Origin: Saccharopolyspora_D taberi
GTDB lineage: Bacteria; Actinomycetota; Actinomycetes; Mycobacteriales; Pseudonocardiaceae
Length of the DNA: 64,000 nt
Direction of reading: 5' to 3'
NCBI RefSeq assembly: GCF_039534165.1
Contig: NZ_BAAAUX010000003.1
Location: 62,001 to 126,000, forward strand
Positions 8,947 to 17,149 of this stretch are shown here, in pieces (positions within the stretch are counted from its first letter, which is position 1; the number at the start of each line of letters is the position of its first letter). The translations under genes were made by a program, and so were the position numbers. The notes under the pieces are model-generated. The model was not told the origin of the DNA, made no database searches, and saw only the letters and a list, made by a program, of their open reading frames with translations.

Positions 8947-8985
8947 GTTCCGTGGAACGATTCTCACTGTGCCGTTCCGTGAAAC
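8947..8985. promoter_or_regulatory. two copies of a GTTCCGTGGAAC-type palindrome
   Basis: GTTCCGTGGAAC (8947-8958) is a perfect palindrome around GT. A second copy GTTCCGTGAAAC (8974-8985), one base different, starts 27 bases later. Both lie between the divergent zinc-finger and XRE genes and look like an operator pair for the XRE protein encoded next to them. Confidence 0.5.
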
Positions 8986-9017
8986 AGGGGTCAATTACCG
9001 CTACGGGTGATGCCTTG

Positions 9018-9039
9018 GGAAGGGAGCCCTTCCTAAGAT
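9018..9039 (+). promoter_or_regulatory. inverted repeat and -10 of the XRE gene
   Basis: GGAAGGG (9018-9024) and CCCTTCC (9027-9033) form a perfect inverted repeat that touches a consensus-like -10, TAAGAT (9034-9039). The ATG lies 7 bases further on with no SD, so the mRNA is probably leaderless. The repeat is placed to block polymerase and may be autoregulatory. Confidence 0.5.
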
Positions 9040-9046
9040 TCACCCC

Positions 9047-9898
9047 ATGGTCAGAAGTGGCGCAGGCAGCCCCAAAGCCCGCGCACTGGGGGCTGAACTG
9101 CGCGAATGCCGTGACAAGGCCGGCATGACCGTGCGCGCGTTGGCCAGCAGGCTCGGAATCGCGCACGTGCGCATCGCCCGCTATGAGAGCGGTACCAGCG
9201 TCCCCGCCGCGGACGAGGTCGCGGGTTACCTCGCGGCGGCCGGAATCCTCGGCGACGAGCGCGAACGCATCCTGCGGCTGGCGCGCGAGGTCGGCGAGCC
9301 GAACTGGATCCCCTCCGGATACCCCGGTGCGCGCCCGGAGCTGACCACCCTGATCGAGTTCGAGCGCACCGCCACCGAGATCACCAACCTGTCCCCGATG
9401 CTGCTGCCCGGCCTGCTCCAGACGCCGGACTACGCCCGCGCGCTGATGACCGACCTGCCGCCGGGCGAGGTCGAGAAGCGGGTCGCGCTGCGCGTCGGCA
9501 GGCGGGAGGTGCTCACCCGCAGCGATTCCCCGCGCCTGACGGCCTACGTGCTCGAAGCCGCGCTGCACGAGTCGATCGGCGGTCCCCGGGTGATGGCCGA
9601 GCAGCTGCGCTTCGTCGCCGAGATGGCGCTCCGGCCCAACGTGGACGTGCGGATCCTGGCTTCGGGCGCGCGATCGCTGCACGCCGGGCACGCGGGTCCG
9701 TTCGTCCTCTTCGAATTCCCGAAAGCGGCCCCGATAGTCCATCTGGAGCACTACAGTTCCGCCGCTTTTCTCTATGGCGCCAGGGATGTGCAAGCCTATC
9801 TCCAAGCGCGCGATAACCTCCGCACCGTGGCGATCAGCCAAGCCGAGTCACTTCGGATGCTCGGTAGTTGTGCGGAGGAAATGGAGAGCTGCAAATGA
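9047..9898 (+). CDS. XRE-family helix-turn-helix protein with DUF5753 domain
   Basis: 283 residues. The N-terminal HTH (about 10-70) includes VRALASRLGIAHVRIARYES. The C-terminal part carries the DUF5753 features LSPMLLPGLLQTPDYARALM and VDVRILASGARSLHAGH. These proteins are abundant in Streptomyces and Pseudonocardiaceae, typically upstream of a DUF397 gene, and the WhiJ/AbaA-like members influence development. Its stop codon overlaps the DUF397 start as ATGA, so the two are translated together. The promoter is described at 9018-9039. Confidence 0.93.
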   Translation: MVRSGAGSPKARALGAELRECRDKAGMTVRALASRLGIAHVRIARYESGTSVPAADEVAGYLAAAGILGDERERILRLAREVGEPNWIPSGYPGARPELTTLIEFERTATEITNLSPMLLPGLLQTPDYARALMTDLPPGEVEKRVALRVGRREVLTRSDSPRLTAYVLEAALHESIGGPRVMAEQLRFVAEMALRPNVDVRILASGARSLHAGHAGPFVLFEFPKAAPIVHLEHYSSAAFLYGARDVQAYLQARDNLRTVAISQAESLRMLGSCAEEMESCK

Positions 9899-10089
9899 CG
9901 TTAAGCCCCACCGGTTGGCGGAAGTCCGCTCGCTCGGCCAGGCACACCGACTGTGTCGAGGTCGGCAGGGTCGGAGAAGGCGCCGCCGTGCGGGACTCGA
10001 AAGACCGTACTGCTGGATATTTCGACGTGTCCGCCGAGCAGTGGCGAAGCTTCGTCACAGCGCTGAAAGCGGGCAGGTTCGACGCCTGA
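9895..10089 (+). CDS. DUF397 protein
   Basis: 64 residues beginning MTLSPTGWRKSARS, the classic W-x-K-S-x-x-S opening of DUF397, followed by CVEVGRVGEGAAVRDSKD. The ATG at 9895 overlaps the upstream stop by four bases. An upstream in-frame start would overlap the XRE gene further and lacks support. DUF397 partners antagonise or modify their XRE neighbour in Streptomyces examples. Here the pairing is seen, but the action is inferred. Confidence 0.93.
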   Translation: MTLSPTGWRKSARSARHTDCVEVGRVGEGAAVRDSKDRTAGYFDVSAEQWRSFVTALKAGRFDA

Positions 10090-10198
10090 CCTGTTCTTGG
10101 AGTTCCGGAGTTCTCGACCGGCGCCGCGCGGCGTCGTCTGAAGAGTATTCGGAATCCGGACACGGAATTGTTTCCCGCCGGTAAAGTGGAATTGGTTT

Positions 10199-10234
10199 CG
10201 CGGTGGGCGTGTTCCGGGGAACGCGCCCACCGCG
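10199..10234. terminator. 17-base hairpin between convergent genes
   Basis: Bases 10199-10215 pair with 10218-10234 with a single G-T wobble. There is no T tract. It lies just before the convergent stop of the helicase gene at 10238 and could act in both directions. Confidence 0.65.
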
Positions 10235-10237
10235 GAA

Positions 10238-12361
10238 TCATCCGGTGGTGGCGAGGGTGAAAGGCAGCACTGCGGGCGCGCCCGCCTGGCGCAGCAACCG
10301 GCCGGCCACCGTCGCGGTCCACCCGGTGTCGGCGTAGTCGTCCATCAGCAGCACCGGTCCGTCCAGTGTGGACACCTTCGCGGCCAGCTCGTCGGAGAGC
10401 CGGAACTGCGTCCAGAGCGAAGCCACCCGCTGCGCGCTGTTGGTCGCCCGGCGGGGTGTCGTATTCGGGTTGGTGGCGACCTCGCCGAGCAGCGGCAGCC
10501 TGCCGATCCCGGCGATCCGCGAGGCGAGGCTGCGCACCAGCGTCGGCCGCGTCCGCGAGCCGAGCGCCACGACGCCGACCGGGCGCTGCTGCCAGTCCCA
10601 CGCGGCCAGCACCTGCACGCACGCCTTGAACAGGTCCTCGGGGAGTTCCTGGTCCGGCGCGGAAGCCCCCAGCAGCTCCCGGAGCCGGTTCCCCCACCCG
10701 ATGTCGGTGAGCCTGCCGACGGCGCGGCCGGGCATCGTCAGCTCGTCCGCGCGGAGCTTGCCCGACACCGGCAGGCCCAGCCCGTCCATCCCGGTCGGCC
10801 ACATCTTGCGCGGGTTCAGCTCCACCCCGGGCCGCCGCAGCCGTTCCTCCGCCTGCTGCACCGCCTGCTCGTCGACGTCGGCGGAGTAACCGGAACCGGT
10901 GCAGTTGTCGCAGCGCCCGCACGGCTCGGCGTGCGGATCGTCGAGCTGCTTGCGCAGGAACTCCATGCGGCAGCCGCCGGTCCCCAGGTAGTCGAGCATC
11001 GCCTGCTGCTCGGACCGCCGTTCCTCGGCGATGCGCCCGTACCGCTCGGCGTCGTAGGTCCACTCCTGGCCGGTGGACTCCCAGCCGCCCTTGACCCGGC
11101 GGACCGCGCCGTCGACGTCGAGGACCTTGAGCACCATCTCCAGCCGGGTCCGCCCGAGCTCGACGCGGGGTTCCAGCGCGGCGGTGGACAACGTCCCGCC
11201 CGCTTCCTCCAGCGCGGCGAGGATCGCGCGCACCGTCGCCTCCGGCGGGAACGCGAGCGACGCGAAGTACGACCAGATGTCCTTGTCCTCCGGCCCCGGG
11301 AGCAGCAGCGCCTCGGCCCGCCGCACGCCGCGGCCCGCGCGGCCGATCTGCTGGTAGTAGGCGATCGGCGACGACGGAGCGCCCAGGTGCACGACGAAAC
11401 CGAGATCGGGCTTGTCGAAACCCATCCCGAGCGCGGAGGTGGCCACCAGCGCCTTGACCCGGTTGCCGAGCAGGTCCTCCTCGGCCCGCTGCCGCTCGGC
11501 CGGATCGGTGCGGCCGGAGTAGGACGCGACCTCGTAGCCCTGGTCGCGCAGGTACCCGGCGACCTCGTCGGTGGCAGCGACGGTCAGCGTGTAGATGATC
11601 CCGGAACCGGGGAGCTCGTCGAGCTTGCTCGCCAGCCACCCGAGCCGCGCCTGCGCGGTGGGCAGCCGCACCACGCCGAGCCGCAGGCTCTCGCGGTCCA
11701 GCGTCCCGCGCAGCACGAGCGTTTCCTGCGGGTCGGAGAACTCGCCGCCGACCCCGAGCTGCTCGGAGACGTCCTTGACGACCCGGTCGTTGGCGGTCGC
11801 CGTGGTCGCCAGCACCGGCACTCCCTCGGGCAGTTCGGTGAGCAGCGTGCGCAGCCTGCGGTAGTCCGGGCGGAAGTCGTGGCCCCAGTCGGAGATGCAG
11901 TGGGCCTCGTCGACCACGAGCAGGCCCGCGCTCTGCGTCAGCTCCGGCAGCACGTTGTCGCGGAAGTCCGGGTTGTTCAGCCGTTCCGGGCTCACCAGCA
12001 GCACGTCGACGTCGCCGACGACGACCTGCTCCTCGATCGCGGCCCATTCCTCGGCGTTGGCGGAGTTGATCGTCGCGGCGTGCACCCCGGCGGCGGCAGC
12101 GGCCTCGACCTGGTTGCGCATCAGCGCCAGCAGCGGCGAGACGATCACCGTCGGTCCTTCGCCGAGCTCCCGCAGCAGGGCGGTGGCGATGAAGTACACC
12201 GCCGACTTGCCCCAGCCGGTGCGCTGCACGACCAGCGCCCGGCGGCGCTGCAGGACCAGGGCGCGGATCGCGCTCCACTGGTCTTCGCGCAGCGTGGCGT
12301 CCGGCCCCGCCAGGGCGCGGAGTCGTTCTTCGGCGAGTTCGCGGAGGGCGTTTTCGTCCAC
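10238..12361 (-). CDS. RecQ-family DNA helicase with C-terminal phosphoribosyltransferase-like domain
   Basis: 707 residues. Helicase motifs run in order: RTGWGKSAVYF (Walker A, about 47-57), DEAHCISDWGHDFRPDYR (about 150-167), TATAN, SALGMGFDKPD and YYQQIGRAGRG. A zinc cluster of the RecQ type follows (one Cys, then CGRCDNC near 490). The last 140 residues are not the usual HRDC domain. They contain GPVLLMDDYADTGWT, a close match to the PRPP loop of type I phosphoribosyltransferases. The start is a GTG 7 bases after TAGGAA, without an SD. The gene is divergent from proA. Confidence 0.9.
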   Translation of the reverse strand: MDENALRELAEERLRALAGPDATLREDQWSAIRALVLQRRRALVVQRTGWGKSAVYFIATALLRELGEGPTVIVSPLLALMRNQVEAAAAAGVHAATINSANAEEWAAIEEQVVVGDVDVLLVSPERLNNPDFRDNVLPELTQSAGLLVVDEAHCISDWGHDFRPDYRRLRTLLTELPEGVPVLATTATANDRVVKDVSEQLGVGGEFSDPQETLVLRGTLDRESLRLGVVRLPTAQARLGWLASKLDELPGSGIIYTLTVAATDEVAGYLRDQGYEVASYSGRTDPAERQRAEEDLLGNRVKALVATSALGMGFDKPDLGFVVHLGAPSSPIAYYQQIGRAGRGVRRAEALLLPGPEDKDIWSYFASLAFPPEATVRAILAALEEAGGTLSTAALEPRVELGRTRLEMVLKVLDVDGAVRRVKGGWESTGQEWTYDAERYGRIAEERRSEQQAMLDYLGTGGCRMEFLRKQLDDPHAEPCGRCDNCTGSGYSADVDEQAVQQAEERLRRPGVELNPRKMWPTGMDGLGLPVSGKLRADELTMPGRAVGRLTDIGWGNRLRELLGASAPDQELPEDLFKACVQVLAAWDWQQRPVGVVALGSRTRPTLVRSLASRIAGIGRLPLLGEVATNPNTTPRRATNSAQRVASLWTQFRLSDELAAKVSTLDGPVLLMDDYADTGWTATVAGRLLRQAGAPAVLPFTLATTG

Positions 12362-12438
12362 GCCCCGATTCCTACCGGACGCCTCCGACGCCGCTGCTCC
12401 GGGGCGTTCCCAGATGGCGGAAGGACTAGTCTGGACGC
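12362..12438. promoter_or_regulatory. divergent leaderless promoters for the helicase gene and proA
   Basis: Both genes in this 77-base gap start with GTG and no SD. For proA, TAGTCT (12427-12432) precedes the GTG at 12439 by 6 bases. For the helicase, TAGGAA on the minus strand (12374-12369) precedes its GTG by 7. Confidence 0.45.
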
Positions 12439-13773
12439 GTGACCACGAGCACGCAGAACCCCACTAAGGCCCAGGGTGACGAGCTGCGGGAGCAGGTCCT
12501 CGCCGCCGCGCGGCGCGCGCGGGAGGCAGCCGCCGAGCTGGCGCTGGCGACCCGCGACGCGAAGGACGCGCTACTGCACGCGATGGCTGACGCGCTGGTC
12601 CGGCGTGCTCCAGAGATCCTGGCGGCGAACGAGCGCGACGTCGCCGCCGCGCGTGAGTCGGGGATGGCCGAGGGACTGGTCGACCGGCTGAGCCTGAGCA
12701 CCGACCGGATCGCCGCGATGGCCGACGGCCTGCGCACGGTGGCCGGGCTGCCGGACCCGGTCGGCGAGGTCGTCCGCGGCCAGGTGCTGCCCAACGGCCT
12801 CCAGCTCCAGCAGGTCCGGGTGCCGCTGGGCGTGGTCGGCATCGTCTACGAAGGCCGCCCGAACGTGACCGCCGACGCGGCGGGCCTGACGCTGAAGTCC
12901 GGAAACGCGGTGCTGCTGCGCGGTTCGTCGTCGGCGGAGAACTCCAACGCGGTCCTGGTGTCGATCCTGTCGGACGTCGTCGCCGAACACGGCCTGCCCG
13001 CCGACGCGGTGCAGCTGCTGCCGTGCCACGACCGCGCCTCGGTCAAGCACCTGATCACCGCGCGCGGGCTCGTCGACGTCGTGATCCCGCGCGGTGGTGC
13101 CGGGCTCATCTCGGCGGTGGTCGAGCAGGCGACCGTGCCCGCGATCGAGACCGGCGTCGGCAACTGCCACGTCTACGTCGACGCGCAGGCCGACGCGGAC
13201 ACCGCGTTGCGCATCCTGCTCAACTCCAAGGCGCGGCGGGTCAGCGTCTGCAACGCGGCCGAGAACCTGTTGGTGCACGCGGACATCGCCGACGAGTTCC
13301 TGCCGAAGGCGCTGGCGGAACTGAACTCCGCGGGCGTGACGGTGCACGGTGACGAGCGCGTCGTCGCGGTCGGCGGGCCGAACGTGGTGCCCGCGACGGA
13401 AGAGGACTGGGACACCGAGTACCTCTCGGCAGACATCGCGGTCGCGGTCGTGGAGTCGCTGCCCGCCGCGGTCGAGCACATCCGCACCCACGGCTCCGGC
13501 CACACCGAGGCGATCGTGACCAACGACGTCCGGGCCGCGCGTCGGTTCACCGCGCAGGTCGACGCCGCGGCGGTCATGGTCAACGCCTCGACGGCGTTCA
13601 CCGACGGCGGGGAGTTCGGCATGGGCGCCGAGATCGGGATCTCCACGCAGAAGCTGCACGCCCGCGGCCCGATGGGGCTGCCGGAGCTGACCTCGACCAA
13701 GTGGCTGGCGTTCGGCGACGGTCACGTGCGCGGCGCCGGTGCGCCGGCTCCGACCTCGTGCCCGAACGCCTGA
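12439..13773 (+). CDS. proA: glutamate-5-semialdehyde dehydrogenase (gamma-glutamyl phosphate reductase)
   Basis: 444 residues. The enzyme reduces gamma-glutamyl phosphate with NADPH in proline synthesis, using the product of ProB. The family segments VPLGVVGIVYEGRPNVT (about 135-150), VSVCNAAENLL with the catalytic Cys (about 267-270) and GGEFGMGAEIGISTQKLHARGPMGL near the C terminus are all present. The final 24 residues after the conserved TSTKW are a short lineage-specific tail. The GTG start fits the leaderless pattern of this genome. Confidence 0.95.
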   Translation: MTTSTQNPTKAQGDELREQVLAAARRAREAAAELALATRDAKDALLHAMADALVRRAPEILAANERDVAAARESGMAEGLVDRLSLSTDRIAAMADGLRTVAGLPDPVGEVVRGQVLPNGLQLQQVRVPLGVVGIVYEGRPNVTADAAGLTLKSGNAVLLRGSSSAENSNAVLVSILSDVVAEHGLPADAVQLLPCHDRASVKHLITARGLVDVVIPRGGAGLISAVVEQATVPAIETGVGNCHVYVDAQADADTALRILLNSKARRVSVCNAAENLLVHADIADEFLPKALAELNSAGVTVHGDERVVAVGGPNVVPATEEDWDTEYLSADIAVAVVESLPAAVEHIRTHGSGHTEAIVTNDVRAARRFTAQVDAAAVMVNASTAFTDGGEFGMGAEIGISTQKLHARGPMGLPELTSTKWLAFGDGHVRGAGAPAPTSCPNA

Positions 13774-13782
13774 GGTAGCGGT

Positions 13783-14340
13783 GTGCCTGACAACCCGCGC
13801 CGGAAGCACGACTCCGCGGCGAGCAAGGAGGCGCTGCTGCGCGCGGCGGCCGAGCTGTTCGCCGAGCGCGGGTTCGAGCAGACCACGGTCCGCGAGGTAG
13901 CCGCCCGCGCCGGGGTGAACCAGGCCCTGCTGTTCCGCTACTTCGGCTCCAAGCAGGAGCTCTTCGCCGAGGTGCTCGGCATCGGCTCCGACAGCGTGCT
14001 GGAGGAATCCCCGGCCGACCTGCCCAGGCGGCTGGTCACCGAGGTCCTTTCGTTGCGGCAGACCGGAGGCGACCACCCGTTCGCGGTCATGCTCCGGTCG
14101 TTCAACGACGAGCGGGCCGCGCGGTTGCTGCGCGAGCGGGTCGGTGAGCGCTACATCGCGAAGCTGTGCGAGCTGACCGACGCGCCGGACGCGGAGTTGC
14201 GCGCGGGCTTGGTCCTGGCGTGCGTCCTCGGCCTCGGGCTCTCGCGTTCGGTGCTGCACAACGAAGCGCTCGCGGCGGCCGACCCCGAGGCCATTTCCGC
14301 GCACATGATGCGGGTGGTCGCGGCTCTCATGGAGGGCTGA
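13783..14340 (+). CDS. TetR-family transcriptional regulator
   Basis: 185 residues. The N-terminal HTH spans about 15-60 (ALLRAAAELFAERGFEQT, then VREVAARAGVNQALLFRYF). The C-terminal ligand domain is generic. It starts at a GTG 9 bases after proA. A perfect palindrome just downstream, in front of the P450 gene (14401-14418), is the probable operator, so I infer that this protein represses the P450-ferredoxin genes. Confidence 0.9.
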   Translation: MPDNPRRKHDSAASKEALLRAAAELFAERGFEQTTVREVAARAGVNQALLFRYFGSKQELFAEVLGIGSDSVLEESPADLPRRLVTEVLSLRQTGGDHPFAVMLRSFNDERAARLLRERVGERYIAKLCELTDAPDAELRAGLVLACVLGLGLSRSVLHNEALAAADPEAISAHMMRVVAALMEG

Positions 14341-14395
14341 CCGCGTGCTTGGGCTATCGGTGTAATCGTCCGTGCGCCGAGAGCGTTCGCGGGAG

Positions 14396-14418
14396 TAGGT
14401 TGTAAGCACTCGCTTACA
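14396..14418 (+). promoter_or_regulatory. TetR-type operator over the P450 promoter
   Basis: TGTAAGC (14401-14407) and GCTTACA (14412-14418) are a perfect 7-base inverted repeat with a 4-base centre. It overlaps a -10 box TAGGTT (14396-14401) and the presumed start site. The arrangement and arm length are typical of TetR dimers. Confidence 0.75.
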
Positions 14419-14433
14419 TCACAGGGAGCCCGC

Positions 14434-15639
14434 ATGCCGACGACAGCGCCGAGGCAGTACCCGTTCAGCGACGCGGACCGGTTGAACCTGGATCCCTTCT
14501 ACGCCGAACTCCGGCGGCAGGAACCGGTCTCCCGGGTCCAGCTGCCCTATGGGGAGGCTGCCTGGCTGGTCACCAGGTACGAGGACGCGAAGGTGGTGCT
14601 CGCGGACCCGCGGTTCAGCCGCGCAGCGGTGCTCGACCGCGACGAACCGCGGATGAGTCCGTCCGTGCCGCCCCCGGGGATCCTGTCGATGGACCCGCCG
14701 GACCACACCCGGCTGCGCAGGCTCGTCGCCAAGGCGTTCACCCACCGCCGGGTCGAGCGGTTACGGCCGCGCGTCCAGGAGATCGCCGACGGCCTGGTCG
14801 ACCGGATGATCGCCACCGGCGCGCCCGTCGACCTCGTCGAGGAGTTCGCCCTGCCGCTGCCGATCACGGTGATCTGCGAACTGCTCGGCGTGCCCTACGC
14901 GGACCGCGCCGACTTCCGCAGGTGGTCCGACGCGTTCCTGTCGACCACGAAGCTGACGCCCGACGAGGTCAGCGACTACATGGCCCGGATGCACGCCTAC
15001 ATGGCCGGGCTGGTCGAGACGCACCGGGCCGCTCCGGCCGACGACCTCATCTCCGCGCTGATCGAGGCCCGCGACGACCACGACAGGCTCTCCGAGGACG
15101 AGATGATCCGCCTCGCGATGGGAATCCTGGTCGCCGGGCACGAGACCACCGCCTCGCAGATCCCGAACTTCGCTTACGTGCTGTTCACCCACCCCGACCA
15201 GCTCGCGGCCCTGCGGGCGGACCTGGACAACGTGCCTGGCGCGGTCGAGGAGCTGATGCGGTTCGTCCCGCTGGGCGTCGGCGCCGCCTTCGCCCGCTAC
15301 GCGCTCGAAGACGTCGAGCTGGGTGACGTGACGGTCCGAGCGGGCGAACCGGTGGTGGTCAACGGGGCCTCGGCCAACCGGGACGAGTCGGTCTTCGACA
15401 GCCCCGAAGAGCTCGACCTGGGCCGGGCGGGCGGTGGCCACCTGGGGTTCGGGCACGGCCCGCACCACTGCCTCGGCGCTCAGCTCGCGCGGCTGGAACT
15501 GCAGGTCGCCCTGCGCACGCTGCTGGAGCGGCTGCCCGGCCTGCGGTTCGCGGGCGGTCCCGACGACGTGGTGTGGAAGCAGGGCATGCTCGTGCGCGGT
15601 CCGTCCCTGCTGGAGGTCACCTGGGACCGGGATGAGTGA
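14434..15639 (+). CDS. cytochrome P450
   Basis: 401 residues, a soluble bacterial P450 of the CYP105/107-like type. Seen in order: the I-helix oxygen motif AGHETTA (about 234-240), the ExxR helix as EELMR (about 271-275) and the haem ligand loop FGHGPHHCLG (about 342-351). The ATG has GGGAG upstream. A ferredoxin gene follows 66 bases later as electron donor, and a TetR gene precedes. The substrate cannot be read from the sequence. No biosynthetic genes flank it, so catabolic or detoxifying use is as likely as secondary metabolism. Confidence 0.95.
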   Translation: MPTTAPRQYPFSDADRLNLDPFYAELRRQEPVSRVQLPYGEAAWLVTRYEDAKVVLADPRFSRAAVLDRDEPRMSPSVPPPGILSMDPPDHTRLRRLVAKAFTHRRVERLRPRVQEIADGLVDRMIATGAPVDLVEEFALPLPITVICELLGVPYADRADFRRWSDAFLSTTKLTPDEVSDYMARMHAYMAGLVETHRAAPADDLISALIEARDDHDRLSEDEMIRLAMGILVAGHETTASQIPNFAYVLFTHPDQLAALRADLDNVPGAVEELMRFVPLGVGAAFARYALEDVELGDVTVRAGEPVVVNGASANRDESVFDSPEELDLGRAGGGHLGFGHGPHHCLGAQLARLELQVALRTLLERLPGLRFAGGPDDVVWKQGMLVRGPSLLEVTWDRDE

Positions 15640-15705
15640 ACGAGTGTCGCGGAGGCCTGCCGTGCGGGAGGATCTCGGCGGGCAGCGCTACCGGAGGGCA
15701 GCAGC

Positions 15706-15927
15706 ATGGCGTGGTTGATCGATGTGGACTCCGACACCTGCATCGGGTCGGGCATGTGCGTCGGAACGGCTCCCGACCACTTCGAGCTGGTCGACGGCTT
15801 CGCCTGCCCGCGCAAAGCCGAGATCGAGCAGGCCGACGAGGTGATCGACGCGGCCGAGTCCTGCCCGGTCGAGGCGATCAGCGTGCGCGAGGCGGCGACC
15901 GGCGAACTGCTCGCGCCGGAGGAGTGA
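15706..15927 (+). CDS. 3Fe-4S-type ferredoxin, P450 partner
   Basis: 73 residues. Cluster-binding cysteines appear as CIGSGMC (about 12-18) and CP in ESCPVEAI (about 51). The spacing fits the [3Fe-4S] ferredoxins that feed actinobacterial P450s. GGAGGG precedes the ATG. It sits immediately downstream of the P450 gene on the same strand and is presumably co-transcribed. No ferredoxin reductase gene is in the window, so that partner must be encoded elsewhere. Confidence 0.92.
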   Translation: MAWLIDVDSDTCIGSGMCVGTAPDHFELVDGFACPRKAEIEQADEVIDAAESCPVEAISVREAATGELLAPEE

Positions 15928-15991
15928 TCGCGGCCACGATCGCGACCCGACCCGCGCGGACCCGGACGCGGACCTCGTAGGCTGTCCAACC

Positions 15992-16621
15992 ATGTCTCGT
16001 CGGCGCCGGATCGGTGTCATGGGTGGCACCTTCGACCCCATTCATCACGGGCACCTGGTGGCCGCCAGTGAGGTGCAGGCCCAGTTCGGGCTGGAGCAGG
16101 TCGTCTTCGTGCCCACCGGGCAGCCGTGGCAGAAGACGCACGAGGTGGTCAGCCCGGCCGAGGACCGCTACCTGATGACGGTGGTGGCCACCGCCTCCAA
16201 CCCGCGCTTCCAGGTCAGCAGGGTCGACATCGACCGCGCCGGCCCCACCTACACCGCCGACACCCTCAACGACCTGCGCCGGATCTACCCGGACGCCGAG
16301 CTGTACTTCATCACCGGTGCCGACGCGCTGGAGCAGATCCTTTCCTGGCACCGGGTGGAGGAGCTGTTCGAGCTCGCGCACTTCATCGGCGTCACCCGCC
16401 CCGGCTACCAGCTCGCGGGCGAGCACCTCCCGAAGGGCGCGGTGTCGCTGGTCGAGATCCCCGCCATGGCGATCTCGTCCACCGGGTGCCGCCAGCGGGT
16501 CCGGGCAGGTCTGCCGGTCTGGTACCTGGTGCCCGACGGGATCGTCCAGTACATCACCAAGCGCGGCCTGTACCGCGAGGACCAGGAGCCGGAATGGGGG
16601 CCGGGGTCCTCGGACGACTGA
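15992..16621 (+). CDS. nadD: nicotinate-nucleotide adenylyltransferase
   Basis: 209 residues. It makes deamido-NAD from nicotinate mononucleotide and ATP. The nucleotidyltransferase motif GGTFDPIHHGHL (about 10-21) and the C-terminal ISSTGCRQRV (about 164-173) are both present, the latter a variant of ISSTxIR. The ATG lies 8 bases after TAGGCT (15978-15983) without an SD. Gene order nadD-rsfS-phosphatase-degV-comEA-comEC-holA matches Mycobacterium. Confidence 0.95.
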   Translation: MSRRRRIGVMGGTFDPIHHGHLVAASEVQAQFGLEQVVFVPTGQPWQKTHEVVSPAEDRYLMTVVATASNPRFQVSRVDIDRAGPTYTADTLNDLRRIYPDAELYFITGADALEQILSWHRVEELFELAHFIGVTRPGYQLAGEHLPKGAVSLVEIPAMAISSTGCRQRVRAGLPVWYLVPDGIVQYITKRGLYREDQEPEWGPGSSDD

Positions 16622-16747
16622 CCCGCGGCGGCGAGATGCGTCACGCGGAGTCGTTCGCCGAGGTGAGGACCTGCCCTCCCGGGTGTTGCGGATGGCTATC
16701 CTCTACCCGGCGTGGGTCGCACCCGGTGCCCACCCGAGAGGAGTGAC

Positions 16748-17149
16748 GTGGCAGCCACTGAAGACGCCCGCAGGCTGGCCCTGGTAGCGGCGCAGGCAGC
16801 GGCGGACAAGAAGGCCACCGACGTGGTCCTGCTGGATGTCTCCGAGCAGCTTGTCATCACCGACTGCTTCATGATCGCCTCCGCCGACAACGAGCGGCAG
16901 GTCGAGGCGATCGTGGACGCGGTCGAGGAGAAGATGCGCGCGGCGGGCACCAAGCCCGTCCGCCGGGAGGGCGCCCGCGAGGGGCGCTGGGTCCTGCTCG
17001 ACTTCGTCGACGTCGTGGTGCACGTCCAGCACGCCGACGAGCGCGCCTTCTACGGCCTGGAGCGGCTGTGGAAGGACTGCCCCCGCATCGAGTTCACCGA
17101 CCGCGACGCGCCGTCGGAGCCGGCGGCCGACGAGAGCGGTTCGGAGTGA
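16748..17149 (+). CDS. rsfS: ribosome silencing factor RsfS
   Basis: 133 residues. RsfS binds L14 and blocks subunit joining when nutrients are short. The protein has DVSEQLVITDCFMIASA and the core GREGARWVLLDF-like segment with VVHVQHADERAFYGLERLW. I use the GTG at 16748, which has GAGAGGAG 5 bases upstream, in preference to an upstream in-frame codon. A -10-like TATCCT lies at 16697-16702. The stop overlaps the next gene as GTGA. Confidence 0.93.
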   Translation: MAATEDARRLALVAAQAAADKKATDVVLLDVSEQLVITDCFMIASADNERQVEAIVDAVEEKMRAAGTKPVRREGAREGRWVLLDFVDVVVHVQHADERAFYGLERLWKDCPRIEFTDRDAPSEPAADESGSE

